This document shows, one piece after another, positions 41,347-48,923 of a DNA stretch of 64,000 nt. This stretch comes from Planotetraspora kaengkrachanensis (GTDB lineage: Bacteria > Actinomycetota > Actinomycetes > Streptosporangiales > Streptosporangiaceae). Position 1 is the stretch's first letter. The number at the start of each line of letters is the position of its first letter. The stretch is from the NCBI RefSeq assembly GCF_016862895.1, contig NZ_BONV01000033.1:94336-158335 (forward strand), read 5' to 3'. The translations under genes and the position numbers were made by a program. Below the pieces are notes generated by a model. The model ran no database searches. It was not told the DNA's origin and saw nothing but the letters and a program-made list of their open reading frames with translations.

Positions 41347-42099
41347 ATGCGAATAGGCGAACTCGCCGCGCTGGTCGGGGTGTCCACCCGGACCGTGCGC
41401 CACTACCACCACGTCGGGCTTCTCCCCGAGCCCGTACGGCTGACCAACGGATACCGGGACTACCGGCTGCGGGACGCGGTCGCCCTCGCCCGGGTGAGGA
41501 GGCTGGCCGAGCTCGGTCTGTCCCTGGACGAGATCCGCGACGCGCTGGCCGACGACCTGGGCAGGGAGTTGCGCGAGATGCTCGAAGAGCTGGACGCGGA
41601 CCTGGCCAGGCAGCAGGAGGCGATCGGCGCCCGGCGCGCCCGGCTGGCCGTTCTCCTCGCGGAGGCGGATCTTCAGGCCGAGTCGGCGGTGTCGCCCGAG
41701 ATGGCGGCGGTGCTGCGCGATCTGTCCTCGGGAGGATCGCGATTCGCCGCCGTCGACCGCGAGTGGCTGGCCCTGATGGACACGGTGGCGGACCCGGCCG
41801 ACCGTGGTCGGGTCCTCGATCTCATGCTCCCGCTCACCGAGCCGCAGGCCCTCGCCCGCGGCCACGCCCTCTACGAACGCCTCGACGAGCTCGACGACGC
41901 CGACCCCGCCGACCCCCGCGTCCCTGCGCTCGCCGCCGACCTGGCGGCCCACATGCCCGACGCCATGGTCACGGCGATGATCGGCACGCCGGCGGACGCC
42001 CCCGGCGGCGGGTGGCTCGAGGCGATGACGGCAGAGGTCTCCCCCGCCCAGGCCGAGGTGTTCCGGCTCCTCGTGCTCACGCTGAAGGACAGGACATGA
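41347..42099 (+). CDS. MerR-family transcriptional regulator
   Basis: A 250-aa regulator with the N-terminal winged helix MRIGELAALVGVSTRTVRHY and the dimerisation helix around residues 70-105. The 145-residue C-terminal region is helical and acidic, with no Cys pair for metal sensing and no TipAS signature, so the ligand is unknown. It probably controls its own 19-bp-spacer promoter. Its stop overlaps the start of the next gene (ATGA). Confidence 0.93.
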   Translation: MRIGELAALVGVSTRTVRHYHHVGLLPEPVRLTNGYRDYRLRDAVALARVRRLAELGLSLDEIRDALADDLGRELREMLEELDADLARQQEAIGARRARLAVLLAEADLQAESAVSPEMAAVLRDLSSGGSRFAAVDREWLALMDTVADPADRGRVLDLMLPLTEPQALARGHALYERLDELDDADPADPRVPALAADLAAHMPDAMVTAMIGTPADAPGGGWLEAMTAEVSPAQAEVFRLLVLTLKDRT

Positions 42100-42728
42100 T
42101 CTGCGGATCCACGCCGCCCGGCCAGGCGCTGCTCACCGCCCGGCGAATCATGAGGTTCGACGCGATGGGCATGGCCAGCATCGTCCCGTGGGTCCTGCGC
42201 CGCCGCGACGGGGTCCCGCCAGGTGCGACCGCCGTGCCGTACGCGCGGGAGCAGACGCCGACGCTGCTGATCGTGGTGTTCCTGATGGCCCTGGAGGCAG
42301 GGGCGGTCGAGGTGCTCTTGAGGGCGTGGGATGTGCCCGCGGCCCTGCGCCTCGCGGTGCTCGCGGTGGACCTCTATTCGGTCGTCATCGGCCTGGCGAT
42401 CGCCGCGGCCTGCGCCACGCGGCCGCACGTCGTCTCCCCCACGGAGCTGCGCATCCGGTACGGCGTCTTCTTCGACCTGCGTCTGCGGCGGGAGACGATC
42501 ACGTCGGTGCGACCGATGCGCGCCTATGACGAGTCAGGTGTCGTGACCGTGAAGGACGGGCGTCTCGGCGTCGCGGTCTCGTCCCAGACCAACATCATCG
42601 TCGAGCTGGCCGAACCCGTCACGGTCACCCGGCCTCTCGGCCGCCGGGCGGACGTGACCCAGATCCGTTTCTTCGCCGACGACCCGGCCGCGGCGCTGGC
42701 CGCGCTGCGCACCCGCCAACCCCGCTGA
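42096..42728 (+). CDS. Small membrane protein coupled to the MerR regulator
   Basis: A 210-aa protein with two central membrane helices (TLLIVVFLMALEAGAVEVLL near residue 50 and LAVDLYSVVIGLAIAAACA near residue 85) followed by a soluble beta-rich domain (SPTELRIRYGVFFDLRLRRE) that looks like a bacterial PH-type domain. The ATG overlaps the regulator's stop by 4 nt, so it is almost certainly part of the same regulon, perhaps the effector of the response. Family unknown. It converges with the next gene at 10 nt. Confidence 0.82.
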   Translation: MICGSTPPGQALLTARRIMRFDAMGMASIVPWVLRRRDGVPPGATAVPYAREQTPTLLIVVFLMALEAGAVEVLLRAWDVPAALRLAVLAVDLYSVVIGLAIAAACATRPHVVSPTELRIRYGVFFDLRLRRETITSVRPMRAYDESGVVTVKDGRLGVAVSSQTNIIVELAEPVTVTRPLGRRADVTQIRFFADDPAAALAALRTRQPR

Positions 42729-42738
42729 GGGGCGGCCG

Positions 42739-43035
42739 TCAGGCGTCTTCGAGGCCCGGGTGCGGGCGGGGCTCCCCGGTGGTGAAGACCTTCACGATGC
42801 GGTCGGCCGCGGCCGCGGGCTGGTCGGCGCTCTCCACGACGTCGCCCCAGGACCAGCGGTAGAACCAGCCGTCGGACAGGGCGACGCAGTCGACGGTCTC
42901 GGAGAAGATCGCCGCGTCAGGGTCGCGAACCTTCAGCGAGGGAGGGTCGGGACGCAGGAACGCTTCCAGGCCCCTGAGCTCCAACTCCCGCGCGAGTTTG
43001 CCGAGGAAGTACGTCCGGGTGTGCTCACGAGGCAT
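42739..43035 (-). CDS. Unknown small protein
   Basis: A 98-aa soluble protein beginning MPREHTRTYFLGKLARELEL. I do not recognise the family; DGWFYRWSWGDVV near residue 56 is its most distinctive stretch. ATG 43035 has GGAG about 11 nt upstream; a longer GTG start at 43074 is possible. No operon partner is evident. Confidence 0.65.
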   Translation of the reverse strand: MPREHTRTYFLGKLARELELRGLEAFLRPDPPSLKVRDPDAAIFSETVDCVALSDGWFYRWSWGDVVESADQPAAAADRIVKVFTTGEPRPHPGLEDA

Positions 43036-43122
43036 GGCGACCAGGGCTCCGTCTGGACTAGGCGATCTATCCACGTGAAGAGCCTGGGTCCGTCCATCCC
43101 TTTCGACATGCCCGGCGCTGAT

Positions 43123-43157
43123 GGGGTCTGAGTGACCGTAGTCGCTGGTCAGACCCC
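43123..43157 (-). terminator. Hairpin downstream of pssA
   Basis: GGGGTCTGA (43123-43131) pairs with TCAGACCCC (43149-43157), 9 bp with a 17-nt loop, 15 nt beyond the pssA stop on the minus strand. No T-run on the minus strand, so a moderate candidate terminator. Confidence 0.45.
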
Positions 43158-43171
43158 TTTCAGTGCTGGTG

Positions 43172-44011
43172 TCAGCCCACGCTCTCCTCGCGTCGTTCCC
43201 TGCGTTGCTGCTGTTTGAACATCAGGACGCGCAACGGAATCGCCGAGACGATGGCGATCTGCATGACGGCGCCCACGGTGATGAGCTGGTCGCCCCCTGC
43301 CAGGCGGGCCGCCCAGATGATGAGGCAGGCCACGTTGATCAGCATCCAGGCGAGGACGACGGCGGCGAGGTTGCCCTTCGGCTTCGGATACTCGATCCGG
43401 CTGACCATCAGCCACGCGACCGCGACGATCCCGGCGAGCGTCAGATAGCCCGGCTGGAAGAGCAGCACGATCGACACCACGGTCATCGCGCCCATCGGGA
43501 TCGGCAGACCCATGAAGTCGCCGCTCTTGGTCTTCACGCAGGCGAAGCGGGCCAGCCGTACGACGCCGGCGAGCAGGATCGAGGCCGCCGCGAACAGCAC
43601 GAGCCACAGGGGCACCCTGCCGGAGAACCCGCCCCAGATCACCACCATGAAGGCGGGGGCGAAGCCGAAGCTGATGACGTCGGCGAGGTTGTCGAGTTCG
43701 GCGCCCATCGCCGACGCCCGGAACCTCCTGGCCACGAGGCCGTCGAACAGGTCGCAGGTGGCGCCCACGAGCAGCAGCACCACCGCGGTGCCGAAGAACC
43801 GGGGGTCCGGCTCGAACTTGCCACTCGCCTGCAGATCGGTGATCGCCGACCACGCGAGCAGGCAGACGGCGAGGAAGCCGCTGAGGGCGTTGCCGAGCGA
43901 CAGCGAGTCGGCGGCCGACAGCCTGAAGGCCTTGCCGACCGGGCCCCTCGGCTCGTCGGACAGCTCCTCGACCGGCCAGCCCGCGTCGGCACCGAGATCA
44001 GACGTGGTCAA
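43172..44011 (-). CDS. pssA: CDP-diacylglycerol-serine O-phosphatidyltransferase
   Basis: Membrane enzyme making phosphatidylserine from CDP-diacylglycerol and serine, 279 aa with about eight hydrophobic helices. The CDP-alcohol phosphatidyltransferase motif runs DGLVARR...GAELDNLADVISFG (residues about 90-115), with the two catalytic Asp visible. ATG 44011 lies 14 nt inside the end of psd, so the two are co-translated; together they make phosphatidylethanolamine. Confidence 0.92.
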   Translation of the reverse strand: MTTSDLGADAGWPVEELSDEPRGPVGKAFRLSAADSLSLGNALSGFLAVCLLAWSAITDLQASGKFEPDPRFFGTAVVLLLVGATCDLFDGLVARRFRASAMGAELDNLADVISFGFAPAFMVVIWGGFSGRVPLWLVLFAAASILLAGVVRLARFACVKTKSGDFMGLPIPMGAMTVVSIVLLFQPGYLTLAGIVAVAWLMVSRIEYPKPKGNLAAVVLAWMLINVACLIIWAARLAGGDQLITVGAVMQIAIVSAIPLRVLMFKQQQRRERREESVG

Positions 44012-44669
44012 GGCGTGTCACCCCCGCCACGGTCTTCTCGCCCACGGTGACCGCGGGGGCGATGCCCTCGGGCAGGTAGACGTCGACCCGGGAGCCCAGC
44101 CGGATCAGGCCGACCCGCTCGCCCTGGGACACCTTGGTCCCCGCTTCGAGGTACGGCACGATCCGGCGTGCGACGGCGCCGGCGATCTGGACCATCTCGA
44201 TGTCGCCGAGGTCGGAGTCGAAGTGCCAGACCACGCGCTCGTTCTTGTCGCTGTCCTTGTTGAACGCGGGGACGAACCCGCCGGCCACGTGCTCGACCGA
44301 CGTGATCGTGCCGGCCACCGGTGCCCGGTTGACGTGGACGTTCAGGGGGCTCATGAAGATGGCCACCCTGGTGCGGCCGTCGGCCCACGGGTCGATGCTC
44401 TGCACGACTCCGTCGGCCGGCGATATGACCCGGCCCCGGCCCGGCGCGCGCTCAGGGTCGCGGAAGAACCAGAGCATCCCGCCCGTCAGCGCCGCCAGAG
44501 GCACGGCGGCCAGCGCCCACTTGGGAGACCTGCGTACGAGGAGGGAGGTGACGGCCGCCGCCGTGGCGGTCGGTGCCAGCCACGGCGACACCCCCCGCGC
44601 GAGCCGGAGACGACCGGGACTTCCTGCGACCTGGACGGACTCGCGGGAAAATTCAGAATCGTTGGACAC
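43998..44669 (-). CDS. psd: Phosphatidylserine decarboxylase (short type)
   Basis: Pyruvoyl enzyme converting phosphatidylserine to phosphatidylethanolamine, 223 aa. MSPLNVHVNRAPVAG near residue 105 and the self-cleavage Gly-Ser in RLGSRVDVYLP (near residue 190) identify it; the Ser becomes the pyruvoyl group. Two hydrophobic stretches near residues 31-62 anchor it. GTG 44669. First gene of psd-pssA, preceded by a perfect palindrome 60 nt upstream. Confidence 0.93.
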   Translation of the reverse strand: MSNDSEFSRESVQVAGSPGRLRLARGVSPWLAPTATAAAVTSLLVRRSPKWALAAVPLAALTGGMLWFFRDPERAPGRGRVISPADGVVQSIDPWADGRTRVAIFMSPLNVHVNRAPVAGTITSVEHVAGGFVPAFNKDSDKNERVVWHFDSDLGDIEMVQIAGAVARRIVPYLEAGTKVSQGERVGLIRLGSRVDVYLPEGIAPAVTVGEKTVAGVTRLDHV

Positions 44670-44728
44670 AGGGAACCTTTGTACTCTGTAGCGACTATGG
44701 ACCGGTTTGCGCCTTAACGGACGATATT

Positions 44729-44742
44729 ACCGACCGGTCGGT
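44729..44742. promoter_or_regulatory. Perfect 14-bp palindrome upstream of psd (TetR-like operator)
   Basis: ACCGACCGGTCGGT is a perfect palindrome 60 nt upstream of the psd start, in the 121-bp gap that must hold the psd-pssA promoter. Its shape is typical of TetR-family operators. No tetR gene lies nearby. Confidence 0.5.
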
Positions 44743-44790
44743 CATTGCACGGCACAACGAGACAAGCAAACAGTTTCGTTGCCCGTTTCG

Positions 44791-44880
44791 CTACCCCTGT
44801 GAGGCTTCCTACCCCTGTGAGGCTTCTTGACCCTGCGGGGCCTCCTGGCCCAGCGAGGTCTCCTGACCCCGCTGCGCTTC
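44791..44880 (-). repeat. 18-bp tandem repeats spanning the terC stop codon
   Basis: Five 18-bp units at 44791, 44809, 44827, 44845 and 44863. The first two are identical (CTACCCCTGTGAGGCTTC); the others have diverged. On the minus strand the units encode Glu-x-x-x-Gly-Gln repeats of the TerC tail. In the unit at 44809 the Gln codon is a TAG stop, and the identical unit at 44791, beyond the stop, carries the same TAG. Confidence 0.9.
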
Positions 44881-45840
44881 CGCCGGAGCGGACGCCGCAT
44901 CGCGCCGTACCTTGATCAGGCTGGCGACGGTCGTGATCGCCATCGTGACACCGATGACGGACAGCGACAGCCAGATGGGGACCTGAGGCGCCCAGGAGAC
45001 TCCGCTTTCGTGCATCGCCTCCAAAACGAGCTTAACCCCGATGAAACCCAGGATGAACGCAAGCCCGTAGCTGATGTAGACCAGCCGCTGCAGCAGACCC
45101 CCGAGGAGGAAGTAGAGCTGACGCAGTCCCATCAGGGCGAACACGTTGGCGGTGAAGACGATGAAGGCGTCCTTGGTGAGCCCGAAGATCGCCGGAATCG
45201 AGTCGAGCGCGAAGAGCAGATCGGTCGTGCCGATCGCGATCATGACGATCAGCATCGGAGTGACCATCCGCCGGCCGTCCACGCGGACGATCGCACGCGA
45301 GCCGACGAAGTCGGACGTGGTCGGGAACACCCGGCGGGCCCAGCGCAGGACGATGTTCTCCGTGAACTCCTCGTCCTCCCTGCCGTGGTCACGGACCAGC
45401 GTGTAGGCCGTGTACACGAGGAAGACGCCGAAGACGTAGAACAGCCAGCTGAACTGGTTGAGCACGGCCGCGCCGATCGCGATGAAGACGCCGCGCATGA
45501 TCAGCGCGAGCACGATCCCCACCAGCAGCACCTTGTGCTGGTACATCCTCGGCACGGCGAAGCGGCCCATGATGATGTAGAAGACGAACAGGTTGTCCAC
45601 GCTGAGGCTGTACTCGGTCAGGTATCCGGCGAAGAACTCGCCTCCTGCCTGGGTCCCCGCGAAGATCAGTAAGATCACGCCGAAGACGGCGGCCAGCGAG
45701 ACGTAGATACCGACCCAGATCCCCGCCTGCCGGAGGGAGAACTCGCGGGGCTCGCCGCGGTCGACGATCCACAGGTCGATGGCGAGGACGACGACCATGC
45801 CGACGATGACGGCGACCCAAGCCCACAGGGGAACACTCAA
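44809..45840 (-). CDS. TerC-family membrane protein, probable manganese exporter
   Basis: A 343-aa integral membrane protein of the TerC family with about eight helices. The conserved acidic membrane motifs SVDNLFVFYIIMGRF (near residue 72) and FALDSIPAIFGL (near residue 200) are present. TerC proteins in Bacillus and the Alx family export Mn2+; a yybP-ykoY manganese riboswitch immediately upstream supports that role here. TTG 45840 is chosen with a GGAAGG site. The C-terminal tail is a short Glu/Gln/Gly repeat encoded by 18-bp tandem repeats that include the stop codon. Confidence 0.9.
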   Translation of the reverse strand: MSVPLWAWVAVIVGMVVVLAIDLWIVDRGEPREFSLRQAGIWVGIYVSLAAVFGVILLIFAGTQAGGEFFAGYLTEYSLSVDNLFVFYIIMGRFAVPRMYQHKVLLVGIVLALIMRGVFIAIGAAVLNQFSWLFYVFGVFLVYTAYTLVRDHGREDEEFTENIVLRWARRVFPTTSDFVGSRAIVRVDGRRMVTPMLIVMIAIGTTDLLFALDSIPAIFGLTKDAFIVFTANVFALMGLRQLYFLLGGLLQRLVYISYGLAFILGFIGVKLVLEAMHESGVSWAPQVPIWLSLSVIGVTMAITTVASLIKVRRDAASAPAEAQRGQETSLGQEAPQGQEASQG

Positions 45841-45864
45841 GACAAGACCTTCCGGCGCGCGCGA

Positions 45865-45966
45865 AGACACTGCCGGAGGTCTCTCCCGCCCACCGAGGCG
45901 GACCGACAGTCCCGGGCGCTGACGCCGTGATGACGAGGCTGTCGCGAAGGGATACTCCCCCCCAAC
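45865..45966 (-). ncRNA. yybP-ykoY manganese riboswitch
   Basis: On the minus strand the terC leader starts with a GGGGGGAGTATCCC segment (45949-45962) and ends with GGAGAGACCTCCGG (45873-45886), matching the two conserved metal-site segments of this riboswitch class. CGACAG and CTGTCG between them can pair. CCGGC and GCCGG beyond it could form a helix over the GGAAGG ribosome site (45848-45853), suggesting control of translation. Recognised by eye; a covariance-model search would settle it. Confidence 0.8.
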
Positions 45967-45972
45967 CCGTTC

Positions 45973-46002
45973 AGTATATGGATCAGGCTTAGGTTGACCT
46001 AA
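45973..46002 (-). promoter_or_regulatory. terC promoter with TTAGGT-N2-ACCTAA operator
   Basis: TATACT (45973-45978 on the minus strand) is a good -10 box whose start site would fall right at the beginning of the riboswitch. The perfect 6+6 dyad TTAGGT-TG-ACCTAA (45989-46002) covers the -35 position. Similar dyads are bound by DtxR-family metal regulators (IdeR, MntR); the spacing here is shorter than the 19-bp iron box, so the cognate protein is uncertain. Confidence 0.6.
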
Positions 46003-46079
46003 TCCGATGAACCAGCGCTCCCGTCGACGCCGGGTGCACGCGCCCACCCGGCCGGGACTGGGCCACCGCTAGGAGGGTG

Positions 46080-47180
46080 TCACCTCCGGGACACCGCCAG
46101 GTAGACGTCCAGCGCCGAGCGTACGGCGTCCGCCTCGCCGGGGAGCTCCTCTCCTCGGCGCGCGGAGGCCGCGGCCAGCCGCTCCGCCAGGGCGGCGTCG
46201 CCGAGCACGCGCGCGATCTCCCCGCCCAGCGCATCGGCGTCGCCGGGCGGGACGAGGAGGGCGGCGTCGCCCACCATGCCGGGAATGCCGCCCACCCGGG
46301 TCGCGATGACGGGCCTGCCCGCCCTGAGCGCCTCCTGGACGCTCAGCGGCTGACCCTCCCATCTGCTCGGCACGACCACCGCCGCCGCCACCTGGAGCAG
46401 GTCGGCCGTGTTCGCCCAGCCGTGCAGCAGGACCGGCAGGTCCTCGGCGTCGATCCGGGCCTGGAGCTCCGCCCGCAGAGGCCCGTCCCCCGCCACGACG
46501 AACAGGGGGCGGGCGTCGTACGGCCGGGCCGACGCGTCAAGCAGCGTCTCCAGTCCCTTCTGCTGGGCGAGCCGGGCCACGGTCAGCAGGACCGGCGCCT
46601 CCGGCGACGGCGGGCTCGCGACCCGGCCGGCGAGCTCCCGCCGCACCTCCGCCGCGGTCCGCGTGGGGGTGCCCAGACGCGGCGCGGGCACCACCGCCGC
46701 GCTCACCGCGCGGGCGCCCCTGGCGCGCATGCGCTCGCCGAGGTCCGGCGACACGACCAGCACGCGATCCGCCCGGCGGGCGACGATCCGCTCCAGAGCC
46801 CCGTACACGGCCCCGATCGCGCCTCCCGCCGTGACGGCGTTGTGCAGGGTCACCACGAGACCGGGCCGGCGGCGCGACCCGATCAGGGCCGCCGCGGAGA
46901 GCGCGCCCGCCCGCAGTCCGTGGGCGTGGACGGCCTGCGCGCCCCGGATGATCGATCTGAGCCTGGCGACGGATTTGAGGTCGTTCACCGGATGCGGGCG
47001 ATCCGCGATCGGTACGGCGGCGAACCGGGCGCCGGCGGCGGTGAAGCCGAACGACTCCTCGACACTCGGCGGGCCGGCCACGACCACGTCGTCGCCGCCC
47101 CCGGTCAGGCCCTCAACGAGCATCCGGACATGCCTGCCCACGCCTCCCGCGCTGGTCCCCAGCACGAGCGCCACCTTCAT
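46080..47180 (-). CDS. Glycosyltransferase family 4
   Basis: A 366-aa GT-B glycosyltransferase. The N-terminal LVLGTSAGGVGRHVRMLVEGL loop, LVVTLHNAV, and the C-terminal donor site (LLTVARLAQQKGLETLLDA; PSRWEGQPLSVQEALRAGRPV with the EX7E Glu residues) are clear. ATG 47180 is used; GTG 47186 is also possible. Probably transfers a sugar to a lipid or envelope intermediate; it lies 36 nt downstream of the MurJ-like gene, in the same operon. Confidence 0.9.
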   Translation of the reverse strand: MKVALVLGTSAGGVGRHVRMLVEGLTGGGDDVVVAGPPSVEESFGFTAAGARFAAVPIADRPHPVNDLKSVARLRSIIRGAQAVHAHGLRAGALSAAALIGSRRRPGLVVTLHNAVTAGGAIGAVYGALERIVARRADRVLVVSPDLGERMRARGARAVSAAVVPAPRLGTPTRTAAEVRRELAGRVASPPSPEAPVLLTVARLAQQKGLETLLDASARPYDARPLFVVAGDGPLRAELQARIDAEDLPVLLHGWANTADLLQVAAAVVVPSRWEGQPLSVQEALRAGRPVIATRVGGIPGMVGDAALLVPPGDADALGGEIARVLGDAALAERLAAASARRGEELPGEADAVRSALDVYLAVSRR

Positions 47181-47216
47181 GCCCACTCCCCTTCCGGTCC
47201 TGACGGCCGCGCCCGG

Positions 47217-48860
47217 TCAGGCGATCTCCGCCGGGTCGGGCGCGTCGGAACGGCCGCCGCGCAGTCGCGAGACGACGGCCAGCAGATCTCTCCTGTCGAC
47301 GGCGGCCGCGGCGAGCGTGCCCACGCACAGGGCGCACACGCCGGACAGGGCGGCGACCGCGACGCCCGCCCACAGGCCCGAGCCGCCCAGCACGTGGACG
47401 ACGCCGACACCGGCGAGCATGCCTGCTCCGCCGCCCACCACGGCGGCCAGCGCCGCACGGGGCACCCCGCGCAGCGCCTCGACGCCCCGGGCCTTGAACA
47501 CCGACGCCAGCAGGATCGCTCCTCCCGCCGTCATTCCGGCCGCCTGGCCGAGGGCGAGACCGCCCAGCCGCCAGTCCGCGGGGAAGGTCCGCGCGAACGC
47601 CACCTGGGCCGCGATGACGACCAGCCACCCGATGACCATGCCCCGGGCCGCGGCCCGCCCGCGGCCGCTCGCGTACAGGACCCTGCTGAGGTGCGCCATG
47701 AGCCCGTAGCCGATCAGGCCGGGGGCGAACAGCGCGACGGCCGAGGCGAACTGCGCCGGGGGGATCCTCGTGTCCGCCTGTCCGAGGAAGACCTGCGCGA
47801 CGGGCGCCGCGGTCGCGGCCAGCGCCCCGGCGGCCAGGCCGGACACGATCAGGACGGCCCGGGTGGTCTGCGCGGACAGCGCGGCGAAGGGCGCGCCGTC
47901 CGCGTCCTTGGCACGGGCGGCGAGCACCGGGAAGGCGCTGGTCGCGATGGGGACGGCCAGTACGGCGTAGGGCACCTGGTAGATGGCCCAGGCGTAGTTG
48001 TACGCCGCGAGCGCTCCCCCGCCGACGTCCTGGTTGGCCAGCGGGATCACGATGGCCATCGCGGCCTGCTGCGCGACCAGCGCGCTCAGCCCCGCGAGCG
48101 CGAGCTGCCGCACCTGTACGGCCACGCCGTCGGGGAAGCGGAGGGTCGGCCGCCATCTCACCCCGAGCCGGGAGACGGGCCCGATGACGGTCACGACCAG
48201 CGCGAGCACCCCGAGCGTCGTCCCGACCGAAAGGGCGACCTCCGCGGGGCCGGGAACGGAGGCCGGGTCGCTGTTCCCGGCGCTGAGCGGCACGAAGGCC
48301 AGATAGGCGACGATCACCACGACGCTCGACACGAGCGGGGCCACCGCGGGCCCGGTGAACCGCCGGTGTGCCTGAAGCACGCCGTAGAGGACGACGGCCA
48401 GGCCGTACAGCGGGATCTGGGGGGCGAAGACCACCAGCATGCGCGCGGCGACCGCGGCCACGGCGCCGGCGTCGCAGTCCCGGACGCCGCTGGTGAGCAG
48501 GCGCATCACCGGACCCGCCAGGAGCGCCGTCAGAACGCCGAGCGGGACCAGCAGGACGAGCACCCAGGTGAGCAGTGCCGAGGAGATGCGGCCGACCTCC
48601 GCGCGCGCGTCGTCCGTCTGCCGGGCGGCGGCGCCGGCGAGCACCGGCACGACCATCCCGGCCAGCGCCCCGCCCACCACGAGCTCGAAGATGATGTTGG
48701 GCACCTGGTTGGCCGTGTAATAGGCCGTGGCCAGGCAGTTGGTCCCCACCGCCCGGGCGAAGACCAGTTGCTTGGCGAAGCCGGTGACGCGCGCCAGGAT
48801 CGTGATGATCGCGATCAGGACCGCGGCTCCGGCGATCCCGGCGCCGAGCCGCCTAGACAT
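47217..48860 (-). CDS. murJ: MurJ/MviN-like lipid flippase
   Basis: A 547-aa polytopic protein of the MOP superfamily with about 14 membrane segments. TILARVTGFAKQLVFARAVG near residue 22, ANQVPNIIFELVVGGALAGM near residue 50 and YNYAWAIYQVPYAVLAVPIA near residue 285 are MurJ signatures. It flips undecaprenyl-linked wall precursors in known cases. It lacks the long kinase-like C-terminal extension of mycobacterial MviN. Position next to an MraY-like enzyme and a GT4 suggests it may serve a second envelope polymer. Confidence 0.88.
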   Translation of the reverse strand: MSRRLGAGIAGAAVLIAIITILARVTGFAKQLVFARAVGTNCLATAYYTANQVPNIIFELVVGGALAGMVVPVLAGAAARQTDDARAEVGRISSALLTWVLVLLVPLGVLTALLAGPVMRLLTSGVRDCDAGAVAAVAARMLVVFAPQIPLYGLAVVLYGVLQAHRRFTGPAVAPLVSSVVVIVAYLAFVPLSAGNSDPASVPGPAEVALSVGTTLGVLALVVTVIGPVSRLGVRWRPTLRFPDGVAVQVRQLALAGLSALVAQQAAMAIVIPLANQDVGGGALAAYNYAWAIYQVPYAVLAVPIATSAFPVLAARAKDADGAPFAALSAQTTRAVLIVSGLAAGALAATAAPVAQVFLGQADTRIPPAQFASAVALFAPGLIGYGLMAHLSRVLYASGRGRAAARGMVIGWLVVIAAQVAFARTFPADWRLGGLALGQAAGMTAGGAILLASVFKARGVEALRGVPRAALAAVVGGGAGMLAGVGVVHVLGGSGLWAGVAVAALSGVCALCVGTLAAAAVDRRDLLAVVSRLRGGRSDAPDPAEIA

Positions 48861-48923
48861 GCGGTCGCGGCCTGCCGCCGACGCCGGTTATCCGGTGTCC
48901 GCGTCGCGGGAGGAGAGAGTCGG

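Noticed and set aside
45989..46002. Classical 19-bp IdeR/DmdR iron box at terC
   Set aside because: The half-sites match, but the spacing is 14 bp in total, so it was called only as a DtxR-family-like dyad.
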